Shown: positions 1-7,465, numbered from the stretch's first letter. The stretch is 12,937 nt of DNA from Serpens sp035497635 (GCA_035497635.1 DATJDB010000188.1:1-12937), one strand, 5' to 3'. Notes: generated from the letters alone by a model not told the origin. A program made the numbers and translations.

Positions 1-2
1 AT

Positions 3-746
3 GTCGGCGAGACCACAATGTCTACCACGCTCTATAACGGCAGCGTCAAGGTAGATACTGTCGAGCATCTATTGTCGGCTCTGGCCGGTCTGGGTATCGA
101 CAATGCCATCGTCGAGCTGTCCGCGCCCGAAGTGCCGATCATGGATGGCAGCGCCGGTCCCTTCGTGTTCCTGATCCAGTCCGCCGGACTGCAAGAACAG
201 GAAGCACCGAAGAAGTTCATCCGCATCAAACGTGAAATTTCCGTCGTCGACGGCGACAAAAGGGCTACGTTCCGGCCTTTTGACGGCTTCAAGGTTGGCT
301 TCGAAATCGATTTCGATCACCCCGTATTCCATGGGCGGACCCAGACCGCCAGTGTGGATTTCTCCAGCACCTCGTTCGTCAAGGAAGTCAGTCGCGCCCG
401 CACTTTCGGTTTCATGCGCGACATCGAATTCCTGCGCTCCCACAACCTGGCACTGGGCGGCAGCGTCGAGAATGCCATCGTGGTGGACGAGCATGGTGTG
501 CTCAACGAGGACGGCCTGCGTTACGAAGACGAGTTCGTTAAACACAAGATTCTGGACGCCATCGGTGACCTGTACCTGCTGGGTAACAGCCTGATCGGCG
601 AATTCCATGGCTACAAGTCCGGGCATGCACTGAACAATCGCCTGTTGCGCAGTCTGCTGGCGCAGCAGGATGCTTGGGAAATGGTCACCTTCGACGACGT
701 CAAGGATGCGCCCATTTCCTACATGCGTCCGGCAGCCGCCGTTTAA
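3..746 (+). CDS. lpxC: UDP-3-O-acyl-N-acetylglucosamine deacetylase LpxC (5' end missing)
   Basis: LpxC is the zinc-dependent cytoplasmic deacetylase that catalyses the committed step of lipid A synthesis. The reading frame is open from the window edge (VGETTMSTTL...), so the ATG at position 18 is internal. By alignment from memory with the 303-residue P. aeruginosa protein, 56 N-terminal residues lie outside and 247 are present. Visible active-site elements, in full-length numbering, are His78 in VEHLLSA, His237 and Asp241 in HKILDAIGD (the three zinc ligands), and the catalytic His264 in SGHALNN. The C-terminus ends SYMRPAAAV, as in other Pseudomonas LpxC. A strong hairpin terminator begins 12 bases after the stop, so this is the last gene of its transcript. 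No truncation or frameshift is seen in the part present. Identification is near certain. Confidence 0.98.
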   Translation, partial: VGETTMSTTLYNGSVKVDTVEHLLSALAGLGIDNAIVELSAPEVPIMDGSAGPFVFLIQSAGLQEQEAPKKFIRIKREISVVDGDKRATFRPFDGFKVGFEIDFDHPVFHGRTQTASVDFSSTSFVKEVSRARTFGFMRDIEFLRSHNLALGGSVENAIVVDEHGVLNEDGLRYEDEFVKHKILDAIGDLYLLGNSLIGEFHGYKSGHALNNRLLRSLLAQQDAWEMVTFDDVKDAPISYMRPAAAV

Positions 747-758
747 GCAAAGCAATCT

Positions 759-804
759 CTCTCCATGAAAAAAGCCACCTTCGGGTGGCTTTTTTCATGG
801 AGAG
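759..804. terminator. Bidirectional intrinsic terminator between lpxC and dciA
   Basis: A perfect 21-bp stem (759-779 with 784-804) closes on a C(TTCG)G tetraloop. The upper stem is GCCACC/GGTGGC and is flanked by A6 (768-773) and T6 (790-795). On either strand the GC-rich stem top is therefore followed by a run of U in the RNA. It lies between two convergent genes (lpxC on plus, dciA on minus) and can end both transcripts. The stem continues through the A/T runs into CTCTCCATG/CATGGAGAG, which is longer than termination needs. Confidence 0.95.
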
Positions 805-952
805 GAAATGTTGAGGACGGTTGGCCGCGGCGGCAAATACTTGCCGGAAAGGGGCGCGGTACGGCCATTCGAAACGCCAGAAAAGCCATGGCCCTTTGGC
901 TTAATAGCTACTTGCCTGCATGGCTTTCTTCTTGCATGATCTCACTGCGCCA
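805..952. other. Gene-free 3' region of dciA
   Basis: No convincing gene lies in these 148 bases; the open frames crossing them lack a start with a ribosome binding site and do not resemble a protein family. If the 759-804 terminator is used, the stretch is an approximately 150-nt 3' untranslated region of the dciA mRNA. It contains a small perfect hairpin, CGGCAA-ATAC-TTGCCG (831-846), with no T run on either side. Confidence 0.5.
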
Positions 953-1414
953 TTATGGCGAGTCGGGTTTCTTGACGCGGCCGGCAAGGCGCAGGAGCGC
1001 GGCACGCAAGGTGGGATCGCTGATGGTCTCCGCCGTCTCGCGCAGGTGAGACGAAGCGGTGGAAGAAAGGTGCAAAGCGTGACCTGGGTCACGCTGCGGG
1101 TTGGCTGGAGGTTGCACCTTGAAGAGGATTCTCGATAGGTTCGCGAACTCCTCCAGTTCCCTCAACTGGCGCAGCAGGCGGGGTTGCTGATAACGCAAGC
1201 GAGTGGCCCAGTGGCCATCGGTGATGATCAGCAACAGGCAGCCTTCGCGCCACGAGGCGATATGGCAATGCGGGCGTGCGGCAGGTTGCAACTGGCTTTC
1301 CAGAAGCGCTTGCAGGCGGGCAAGCCGTTGGGCTTCGCCGAACAACGCCTTGAGCGGTTTGGCGTCGCGCAGCAGCGCGGTGGGAGTCCGGGCCGGCAAG
1401 GGACGAAAAGTCAT
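953..1414 (-). CDS. dciA: DciA-family (DUF721) replicative helicase operator
   Basis: This is a predicted 153-residue protein of the DUF721 family, now named DciA. Members bind the replicative helicase DnaB and help load it at the origin in bacteria lacking DnaC/DnaI-type loaders. The N-terminal two thirds show the family pattern: a helical start (RPLPARTPTALLRD), a hydrophobic helix LARLQALLESQL (about 31-42), then the core LLIITDGHWATRLRYQQPRL (about 61-80), LLRQLRELEEFANL and a strand ILFKVQPP (96-103). The remaining ~50 residues are Pro/Ser/Arg rich and probably disordered, as is usual for the family. The ATG at 1414 (reading leftward) is the only start that gives the family-length protein; its ribosome site is weak. 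It is convergent with lpxC and divergent from the M23 gene. The family call rests on pattern recognition, without a profile search. Confidence 0.82.
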   Translation of the reverse strand: MTFRPLPARTPTALLRDAKPLKALFGEAQRLARLQALLESQLQPAARPHCHIASWREGCLLLIITDGHWATRLRYQQPRLLRQLRELEEFANLSRILFKVQPPANPQRDPGHALHLSSTASSHLRETAETISDPTLRAALLRLAGRVKKPDSP

Positions 1415-1492
1415 GGCAGGAAAGCCTGTAGTTGGCGGGGTCGCATGGTAGCAAATATGCCCAGCGGTCGCGGCGTTACCCAAGGGGGAGTT
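1415..1492. promoter_or_regulatory. Divergent dciA / M23-peptidase intergenic region
   Basis: These 78 bases separate two divergent start codons, so promoters for both genes should lie here or overlap the coding ends. The only AT-rich patch is GCAAATATG (1451-1459). It could supply a -10 element rightward, with TTGGCG at 1432-1437 as a weak -35 fifteen bases upstream of AAATAT. Neither direction has a good sigma-70 match, so the exact promoters are unresolved. The rightward gene has a GGGGGAG ribosome site at 1484-1490. Confidence 0.35.
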
Positions 1493-2413
1493 ATGCAAAT
1501 CATTCTGCTCGGTCAGCGTAATGGCGCGGCGCGTTCGCTCAATATAGATGCGCGTCTGCTGTCGGCTGGCGCCGGTGTGCTGGCCGTACTCACGCTCGTC
1601 GGTGGCATCGCCCTGGGCGGTGTGCTTTACCCGTTTTACAGCGACACGGAAGGTCGCATGGCTGCCCACATGGAAGAGCAGCGCGGCAAGATCAGCGAGG
1701 CCCGGCAGGCAGCACAACGCCAGCTGGAAGCCTTCGGCGTGCATATCGCCGAGATGCAGGCACGCCTGACTCGTCTGGACGCCCTGGGTGAGCGCCTGAC
1801 CGATCTGGCCAAGCTCGACAACCGCGAATTCGACTTTTCCCTCAGTGTCGGGCAGGGCGGTCCGGAAGAAGTGCTGGAAAACGCCTTCTTTGCGCCGCCG
1901 CCCTTCCTGCAGACGCTCGATGAGCTGATGGAGCGCCTGGACAGCCGCGAACAGCAACTGGAAGTGCTGGAAGAAGTGCTCGCCGAACGCGGGCTGAGCG
2001 AGGCAGGCAACGTCTCCGGCCGGCCGGTGACCCAGGGCTATCTGTCCTCGCCGTTCGGCCGCCGCAACGATCCGTTCACCGGCCAGCAACGCATGCACAA
2101 GGGTGTGGATTTCGCCGCCCGCGAAGGCAGTGATGTGGTGGCGGTGGCCGCTGGTGTGGTGACCTGGTCCGGACGCAAGAGCGGGTACGGCACCATGGTC
2201 GAGGTCAACCATGGCGATGGTCATGTCACCCTCTACGCCCATAACAGGGAAAACCTGGTGCGGGTCGGCGAGTTGGTGCAGCGTGGTCAAGTGCTCGCCA
2301 AGGTGGGCAGTTCCGGGCGTTCGACCGGGCCGCACGTGCACTTCGAGGTGATCAAGAATGGTCGCCAGGTGAACCCCTACACCTTCATCGCGCGCGCCAA
2401 GACCCAGAACTGA
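1493..2413 (+). CDS. Membrane-anchored M23 family (LytM-type) metallopeptidase
   Basis: The predicted product has 306 residues. A short cytoplasmic N-terminus is followed by one membrane segment (about 22-46, LLSAGAGVLAVLTLVGGIAL), a periplasmic helical, probably coiled-coil region (about 52-110 and 137-168), and a C-terminal M23 domain (about 180-300). The zinc and catalytic residues are complete: His202 and Asp206 in HKGVD, His250 in LYAH, His281 and His283 in GPHVHFEV. It is therefore expected to be an active peptidoglycan endopeptidase rather than an EnvC/NlpD-type activator that has lost these residues. The ATG at 1493 is chosen because of the GGGGGAG just upstream and because the membrane segment then sits near the N-terminus; in-frame ATGs at 1445 and 1457 lack ribosome sites. 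It is separated from secA by 230 bases. The physiological substrate is not known from the sequence. Confidence 0.93.
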   Translation: MQIILLGQRNGAARSLNIDARLLSAGAGVLAVLTLVGGIALGGVLYPFYSDTEGRMAAHMEEQRGKISEARQAAQRQLEAFGVHIAEMQARLTRLDALGERLTDLAKLDNREFDFSLSVGQGGPEEVLENAFFAPPPFLQTLDELMERLDSREQQLEVLEEVLAERGLSEAGNVSGRPVTQGYLSSPFGRRNDPFTGQQRMHKGVDFAAREGSDVVAVAAGVVTWSGRKSGYGTMVEVNHGDGHVTLYAHNRENLVRVGELVQRGQVLAKVGSSGRSTGPHVHFEVIKNGRQVNPYTFIARAKTQN

Positions 2414-2425
2414 GTCGGTCGTCAT

Positions 2426-2453
2426 CTGCCAACCCGCCTCGGCGGTTTGTCAG
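2426..2453 (+). terminator. Hairpin after the M23 gene, possible weak terminator
   Basis: Bases 2426-2437 pair with 2442-2453 at 10 of 12 positions around a CTCG loop (core CCGC/GCGG). It starts 13 bases after the stop codon of the M23 gene. It resembles a degenerate Pseudomonas terminator, but no T run follows (CAGTGCGTTA is within and after the right arm). Termination would be weak or Rho-assisted. Confidence 0.4.
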
Positions 2454-2534
2454 TGCGTTATTCGCGTTTCTGTCGGAATTTCACCCTCTTCTCCCGGGAT
2501 ACGCCAGCCTGGCCAACAAGCTGGACAAGGTCGC

Positions 2535-2562
2535 TTTCCTGATGCCCGATTCCGAGTAGAAT
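2535..2562 (+). promoter_or_regulatory. Candidate sigma-70 promoter for secA
   Basis: TAGAAT at 2557-2562 matches the -10 consensus at five of six positions. TTTCCT at 2535-2540, 16 bases upstream, is a poor -35 (three of six). Initiation would fall near 2569, giving a leader of about 75 nt that contains the hairpin at 2576-2602. Upstream of it, 2454-2534 holds nothing I can name. Confidence 0.4.
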
Positions 2563-2575
2563 TCCCTCTTCGTGC

Positions 2576-2602
2576 GCAGCCGCAGGTTGCGCGGGCGGCT
2601 GC
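2576..2602 (+). promoter_or_regulatory. secA leader hairpin
   Basis: GCAGCCGC (2576-2583) pairs perfectly with GCGGCTGC (2595-2602) across an 11-base loop, 41 bases before the secA ATG. It is an all-but-GC stem in a position where it could affect translation or mRNA stability. The secA ribosome site, GGAAG at 2628-2632, lies 25 bases after it, is weak, and is spaced 11 bases from the ATG. No function is shown; the structure is seen, the role is inferred. Confidence 0.4.
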
Positions 2603-2643
2603 CTGGTCGCCCTCCATTCAAACGCGTGGAAGAACCAGTCGAT

Positions 2644-5385
2644 ATGTTTGCGCCTCTCCTGAAAAAACTCTTTGGCAGCAAGAACGAGCGGGAAGTCAAA
2701 CGCATGCTCAAGACGGTCAAGGCCGTCAATGCATTCGAAGAGCAGATGCTGGCGCTGTCCGATGAGCAACTGCGCGACAAGACCCCTCAGCTGCGCGAAC
2801 GCCTGGCCAAGGGCGAAACCCTTGATCAGTTGCTGCCCGAAGCCTTCGCCGTGGCCCGCGAGGCCGGCAAGCGCGTCATGGGCATGCGCCACTTCGACGT
2901 TCAGCTGATTGGTGGCATGACCCTGCACGAAGGCCGTATCGCCGAAATGCGTACCGGCGAGGGCAAGACCCTGGTGGCGACCCTGGCCGTGTACCTCAAC
3001 GCCCTGGCAGGCAAGGGCGTGCACGTGGTCACCGTCAACGACTACCTGGCTCGCCGCGATGCCAACTGGATGCGCCCACTGTACGAATTCCTCGGCATGA
3101 GCGTTGGCGTGGTCACGCCGTTCCAGCCGCCGGAAGAGAAGCGCGCTGCCTATGCCGCCGACATCACCTACGGCACCAACAACGAATTCGGTTTCGACTA
3201 CCTGCGCGACAACATGGCCTTCAGCCTGGAGGACAAGTTCCAGCGCGAGCTGAACTTCGCGGTCATTGATGAAGTCGACTCCATCCTCATCGACGAGGCG
3301 CGTACTCCGCTGATCATTTCCGGTCAGGCCGAGGATAGCTCGCGGCTGTATCAGCAGATCAACCAGTTGATCCCGCAGCTCAAGCGTCACATCGAAGAAG
3401 AGGAAGGCGTGGTCACCCAGCAGGGTCACTACCGCATCGACGAGAAGACCCGCCAGGTCGAGCTGAACGAAGAAGGCCACCAGTTCGTCGAGGACATGCT
3501 CACCGGTGCCGGCCTGCTGGCCGAGGGCGAAAGCCTGTATTCGGCGCACAACCTGTCGCTGCTCACCCATGTGTATTCCGGCCTGCGTGCCCACAAGCTG
3601 TTCAATCGCAACGTCGAGTACATCGTGCAGAACGGTCAGGTATTGCTGATCGATGAGCACACCGGCCGCACCATGCCCGGTCGCCGTCTCTCCGAGGGCC
3701 TCCACCAGGCTATCGAGGCGAAGGAAGGCCTGCAGATCCAGGCCGAGAGCCAGACCCTGGCGTCGACCACCTTCCAGAACTACTTCCGCCTGTACAACAA
3801 GCTGTCCGGCATGACCGGCACCGCCGACACCGAGGCGTTCGAGTTCCAGCAGATCTACGGCCTGGCCGTGGTGGTCATCCCCACCAACAAGGACGTCGCG
3901 CGGATCGATTACAACGATCTGGTTTACCTGACCCAGGAAGAGAAGTTCCAGGCGATCATCACCGACATCACCGACTGCCGGGCCAAGAACCGACCGGTGC
4001 TGGTCGGCACTGCTTCGATCGAAAGCTCGGAATATGTTTCCCAGCTGTTGAACAAGGCCGGCATTGCCCACAACGTGCTGAACGCCAAATACCACGACAA
4101 GGAAGCCGAGATCATTGCCCAGGCGGGACGCCCGGGCACGGTGACCATTGCCACCAACATGGCCGGTCGGGGTACCGACATCCTGCTGGGCGGCAACTGG
4201 GAAGTGGAAGTTGGCGCGCTGGAAAACGCCACCGAGGAACAGATCGCGCAGATCAAGAGCGACTGGCAGAAGCGTCACCAGCAGGTGATCGAGGCTGGCG
4301 GCTTGCATGTGATCGCTTGCGAGCGCCACGAATCTCGCCGCATCGACAACCAGTTGCGCGGTCGCGCCGGTCGCCAGGGTGACCCGGGCTCCAGCCGCTT
4401 CTACCTGTCGCTGGAAGACGGCCTGATGCGCATCTTCGCCTCCGACCGGGTGAAGAACTTCATGAAGGCGCTGGGTATGCAGTCCGGCGAGGCCATCGAG
4501 CATCGCATGGTCACCAACGCCATCGAGAAGGCGCAGCGCAAGGTCGAGGGCCGCAACTTCGACATCCGCAAGCAGTTGCTGGAATTCGACGACGTGGCCA
4601 ACGAGCAGCGCAAGGTGATCTACCACATGCGCAACAGCCTGCTGTCCGCCGAAGATGTGGGTGAAACCATCGCCGAATTCCGCGACGAAGTGCTAGGCAA
4701 CGCCATCAACCAGCACCTGCCGCCGCAATCGCTGCCCGAGCAGTGGGACATCAAGGGCCTGGAAGCCACCCTGCGCAGCGACTTCGGTCTGGATCTGCCG
4801 CTGCAGCAGTGGCTCGACGAAGACGATCACCTGCACGAAGAAAGCCTGCGCGAAAGAATCCGCGAAGCCCTGCTTGCCGCCTACGCCGAGAAGGAAGCGC
4901 TGGCTGGCGCCGAGGCGCTGCGCACCTTCGAGAAGCAGATCCTGCTGCGCGTCCTGGACGATTTGTGGAAGGACCATCTGTCCACCATGGATCACCTGCG
5001 CCACGGCATTCACCTGCGCGGCTACGCGCAGAAGAACCCCAAGCAGGAATACAAGCGCGAGTCCTTCAATCTGTTCCAGGAGCTGCTCGACAGCATCCGT
5101 CGCGATGCCATCCGCGTGCTGTCCCATGTACAGGTACGTCGCGAGGATCCGGCCGAAGAAGAAGCGCGTCTGCGCCGCGAGGCCGAGGAGATGGCCAAGC
5201 GCATGCAGTTCCAGCATGCCGCCGCACCGGCGATGGAGCCGGACGCTCCGCAGGCTGATCCGGCAGAAGGCACCGGCGCGGCCACCGCGACGGCGGTGCG
5301 TAACGAAGCGAAGATCGGTCGCAACGAGCCGTGCCCCTGCGGTTCCGGCAAGAAGTACAAGCATTGCCATGGTCAGGTCCAGTAG
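2644..5385 (+). CDS. secA: Preprotein translocase ATPase SecA
   Basis: SecA is the motor ATPase that drives unfolded preproteins through SecYEG across the inner membrane. The product has 913 residues, normal for Pseudomonas. Visible motifs are Walker A MRTGEGKT (102-109), Walker B with DEVD (209-212), the LIDEARTPLIISG stretch leading to the preprotein cross-linking region, TGTADTEAFEF, the second nucleotide-binding domain with NMAGRGTDI and RIDNQLRGRAGRQGD, the scaffold region (AIEKAQRKVEGRNFD), and a C-terminal SecB/lipid-binding zinc motif Cys897-X-Cys899-X8-Cys908-His909. The ATG at 2644 gives the conserved start MFAPLLKKLFGS; the frame is open back to 2572 but that extension is not family-like. 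Residue 559 is Cys in VIACERHESRR, where relatives I recall have Ser or Thr. No secM-like gene precedes it. A terminator follows. Confidence 0.99.
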   Translation: MFAPLLKKLFGSKNEREVKRMLKTVKAVNAFEEQMLALSDEQLRDKTPQLRERLAKGETLDQLLPEAFAVAREAGKRVMGMRHFDVQLIGGMTLHEGRIAEMRTGEGKTLVATLAVYLNALAGKGVHVVTVNDYLARRDANWMRPLYEFLGMSVGVVTPFQPPEEKRAAYAADITYGTNNEFGFDYLRDNMAFSLEDKFQRELNFAVIDEVDSILIDEARTPLIISGQAEDSSRLYQQINQLIPQLKRHIEEEEGVVTQQGHYRIDEKTRQVELNEEGHQFVEDMLTGAGLLAEGESLYSAHNLSLLTHVYSGLRAHKLFNRNVEYIVQNGQVLLIDEHTGRTMPGRRLSEGLHQAIEAKEGLQIQAESQTLASTTFQNYFRLYNKLSGMTGTADTEAFEFQQIYGLAVVVIPTNKDVARIDYNDLVYLTQEEKFQAIITDITDCRAKNRPVLVGTASIESSEYVSQLLNKAGIAHNVLNAKYHDKEAEIIAQAGRPGTVTIATNMAGRGTDILLGGNWEVEVGALENATEEQIAQIKSDWQKRHQQVIEAGGLHVIACERHESRRIDNQLRGRAGRQGDPGSSRFYLSLEDGLMRIFASDRVKNFMKALGMQSGEAIEHRMVTNAIEKAQRKVEGRNFDIRKQLLEFDDVANEQRKVIYHMRNSLLSAEDVGETIAEFRDEVLGNAINQHLPPQSLPEQWDIKGLEATLRSDFGLDLPLQQWLDEDDHLHEESLRERIREALLAAYAEKEALAGAEALRTFEKQILLRVLDDLWKDHLSTMDHLRHGIHLRGYAQKNPKQEYKRESFNLFQELLDSIRRDAIRVLSHVQVRREDPAEEEARLRREAEEMAKRMQFQHAAAPAMEPDAPQADPAEGTGAATATAVRNEAKIGRNEPCPCGSGKKYKHCHGQVQ

Positions 5386-5410
5386 GGCCTGAGACCCCAG
5401 GCTTTGCCAG

Positions 5411-5443
5411 CGCCGCGACGGTTCTTCCGCTCGCGGCGTTTTT
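5411..5443 (+). terminator. Intrinsic terminator of secA
   Basis: CGCCGCGA (5411-5418) pairs with TCGCGGCG (5431-5438). A further CGG/CCG pairing lies inside the loop with one bulged C (5430), and T5 (5439-5443) follows directly. It lies 25 bases after the secA stop and separates secA from argJ. Confidence 0.9.
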
Positions 5444-5499
5444 CCTTACACTGCAACGCCCGCTGCGGCGTATCTCACATCTGATCTAGGAGCGCTTCC

Positions 5500-6717
5500 A
5501 TGGCTGTCGGTCTTGGCCCCCTGCCCACCCTGCATCCCGTACCCGGTTTCGAACTCGGCATCGCTTCCGCCGGCATCAAGCGCGTCGGGCGCAAGGATGT
5601 GGTGGTCATGCGCTGCGCCGAAGGTTCCAGCGTGGCCGGTGTCACCACCACCAACGCTTTCTGCGCGGCGCCGGTGCTGATCACCCGCGAGCGCATGGGC
5701 GGCGCGGTGCGTTACCTGCTGACCAACACCGGCAACGCCAACGCCGGCACCGGCGCGGACGGCCTGACCAACGCGCGCCATACCTGCGCCGCGCTGGCTA
5801 CGCTGACCGGCGTTTCGGGAGATGCCGTGCTGCCGTTTTCCACCGGCGTGATCGGCGAGCCGCTGCCGGTGGCCAAGATCGAGAGTGCCCTGCAGGCCGC
5901 GCTGGATGATCTGGACGAGAACCACTGGGCCGATGCCGCCACCGGCATCATGACCACCGACACCCTGCCCAAGGGCGCCAGCCGCCAGTTCCAGCATGAC
6001 GGCGTGACGGTCACCGTGACCGGCATCTCCAAGGGCGCCGGCATGATCCGTCCGAACATGGCGACCATGCTCGGCTACATCGCCACCGACGCCAAGGTGG
6101 CGCGCACGGTGCTGCAGGACCTGGTGCGCGACGCGGCGAACAAGTCCTTTAACCGCATCACCATCGACGGCGACACCTCCACCAATGACTGCTGCATGCT
6201 GATTGCCACCGGCCAGGCCAGGCTGCCGGAGATCACCTCGGCTTCCGGCGAGCTGTTCGCCAAGCTCAAGCAGGCGGTGTGCGAGGTGTTCATGGATGTC
6301 GCCCAGGCCATCGTGCGCGACGGTGAAGGCGCCACCAAGTTCGTCACCGTGCAGGTCAATGGCGGTGCCAACCCGCAGGAATGCCTGGATGTGGCCTACG
6401 CTGTGGCCCACTCGCCACTGATCAAGACCGCGCTGTTCGCCTCCGATCCCAACTGGGGTCGCATCCTGGCCGCCGTTGGTTATGCTGGCGTGCCGAACCT
6501 GGACGTCGGCAAGATCGACGTGTTCCTCGGTGAAGTCTGCATTGCCAGCCAGGGCTGCCGTGCCGCCAGCTACACCGAAGAGCAGGGTGTGACGGTGATG
6601 GCTCGCGAAGAAATCACCATCCGCATCGAGCTGGCGCGCGGCGATTGCAGCGAGACCATCTGGACCACCGATCTGTCCCATGAGTACGTGAAGATCAACG
6701 CGGAATACCGCACCTGA
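5500..6717 (+). CDS. argJ: Bifunctional ornithine acetyltransferase / N-acetylglutamate synthase ArgJ
   Basis: ArgJ transfers the acetyl group from N-acetylornithine to glutamate, recycling acetyl groups in cytoplasmic arginine synthesis; bifunctional members also make N-acetylglutamate from acetyl-CoA. The length is 405 residues, as in P. aeruginosa. The precursor cleaves itself at the Ala-Thr bond within KGAGMIRPNMATMLGYI; here this is Ala188-Thr189, and Thr189 becomes the nucleophile of the beta chain. The oxyanion-hole motif STGVIGEPLP (about 114-123) and the family patterns NTGNANAGTG (76-85) and SFNRITIDGDTSTND are present. The start has a good AGGAG (5488-5492) seven bases before the ATG. 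It sits between a terminator upstream and a hairpin downstream, so it is probably transcribed on its own, although no clear promoter was found in 5444-5499. Whether it is mono- or bifunctional cannot be read from the sequence. Confidence 0.98.
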   Translation: MAVGLGPLPTLHPVPGFELGIASAGIKRVGRKDVVVMRCAEGSSVAGVTTTNAFCAAPVLITRERMGGAVRYLLTNTGNANAGTGADGLTNARHTCAALATLTGVSGDAVLPFSTGVIGEPLPVAKIESALQAALDDLDENHWADAATGIMTTDTLPKGASRQFQHDGVTVTVTGISKGAGMIRPNMATMLGYIATDAKVARTVLQDLVRDAANKSFNRITIDGDTSTNDCCMLIATGQARLPEITSASGELFAKLKQAVCEVFMDVAQAIVRDGEGATKFVTVQVNGGANPQECLDVAYAVAHSPLIKTALFASDPNWGRILAAVGYAGVPNLDVGKIDVFLGEVCIASQGCRAASYTEEQGVTVMAREEITIRIELARGDCSETIWTTDLSHEYVKINAEYRT

Positions 6718-6726
6718 TCTGCACAT

Positions 6727-6754
6727 GAGCCGGGTGGTGAGAACCACCCGGCTC
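6727..6754 (+). terminator. Hairpin after argJ, terminator-like without T run
   Basis: A perfect 12-bp stem (6727-6738 with 6743-6754, GAGCCGGGTGGT and its complement) closes on a GAGA loop, nine bases after the argJ stop. The following bases, GGCCTGTGTC, contain no T tract. It may be a transcript-end stabiliser or inefficient terminator. The stem is symmetrical and could act on either strand. Confidence 0.55.
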
Positions 6755-6827
6755 GGCCTGTGTCAGTCCGTGCCCATTCTGCGCCGGGATGGGGCGAGCA
6801 ACCCTCCCGGCGACTGAGAGGTGCTTC

Positions 6828-7463
6828 ATGTCCCTGACCCTGGTGATCGGCAACAAGAACTACTCGTCCTGGTCGCTGCGCGCGGCGCTGGCTCTGGACC
6901 TGAGCGGCGAACCCTACGAAGAACGACCCATCCCCCTGCGCCAGCCGGATACTGCGCAACGCATCGGCGAACACTCGCCCAGCGGCCGGGTGCCGGTGCT
7001 GCTCACCGACCTCGGTCCGGTCTGGGATTCGCTGGCCATCGGCGAATACCTGGCCGAGCGCTTTGCGGAAGCCCATCTGTGGCCGCGTGGCGAATACGCC
7101 CGGGCGGTGGCCCGCTCGGTGTGCGCCGAGATGCACAGCGGCTTTGTCGCCCTGCGCACGCACCTGCCCATGGACCTTAAGCGCCAGGCGCGGCTGGAGA
7201 GCATTCCGGACGACGCCCAGGCCGATATCCGCCGAGTCTGCGCCCTGTGGCGCCACTGCCGCCAGCACTTCGGCGCGGACGGTCCGTTCCTGTTCGGCCA
7301 CGCCAGTCTGGCCGATGCCTTCTATGCGCCGCTGGCGGCGCGCTTTCACCATTACCAGGTGGCCCTGCCGGATGAGGCGGCCGCCTATGTCGCAACCGTC
7401 TATCAATGGCCGGCCTTTCAGCGTTGGTACCGGGCGGCGCTGCAGGAAACGGAGACGATCTGA
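6828..7463 (+). CDS. Glutathione S-transferase family protein
   Basis: This is a 211-residue cytoplasmic protein with the two-domain GST layout. The N-terminal thioredoxin-like part (1-82) has NYSSWSLR (11-18), with Ser13/Ser14 at the catalytic position used in zeta/theta-like bacterial GSTs, the cis-proline loop RVPVL (Pro56), and DSLAIGEYL (67-75), whose Asp67-Ser68 is the usual glutathione gamma-glutamyl contact. The helical C-terminal part carries the N-capping box FGHASLADAFYAP (156-168). The ATG at 6828 is preceded by GAGAGG (6816-6821) at good spacing and gives the family-typical start MSLTLVIGNKNYSSW. Only two bases separate its stop from the GTG of the mutT gene, so the two are co-transcribed and probably translationally coupled. 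The substrate is unknown. Confidence 0.93.
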   Translation: MSLTLVIGNKNYSSWSLRAALALDLSGEPYEERPIPLRQPDTAQRIGEHSPSGRVPVLLTDLGPVWDSLAIGEYLAERFAEAHLWPRGEYARAVARSVCAEMHSGFVALRTHLPMDLKRQARLESIPDDAQADIRRVCALWRHCRQHFGADGPFLFGHASLADAFYAPLAARFHHYQVALPDEAAAYVATVYQWPAFQRWYRAALQETETI

Positions 7464-7465
7464 AC

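Noticed and set aside
765..1138. Short plus-strand frames between lpxC and the dciA coding end
   Set aside because: One begins inside the terminator stem and another overlaps dciA on the other strand; neither has a ribosome site or family resemblance.
1415..2425. Upstream extension of the dciA frame to 490 codons
   Set aside because: The extra ~337 residues are antisense to the M23 gene. The family-length start is the ATG at 1414.
2453..2542. 29-codon GTG-initiated frame upstream of secA as a possible secM analogue
   Set aside because: No ribosome site, no signal peptide and no arrest-like motif; it starts inside the hairpin that follows the M23 gene.
2572..2643. In-frame N-terminal extension of SecA from a GTG
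   Set aside because: The extension is Arg/Pro-rich and overlaps the leader hairpin; the conserved family start is MFAPLLKKLFG at 2644.
2458..4626. 722-codon open frame on the minus strand opposite secA
   Set aside because: It is the antisense frame of a high-GC gene with strong third-position bias. The product is low-complexity (His/Gly/Val/Gln-rich) with no family features, and secA on the plus strand is unmistakable.
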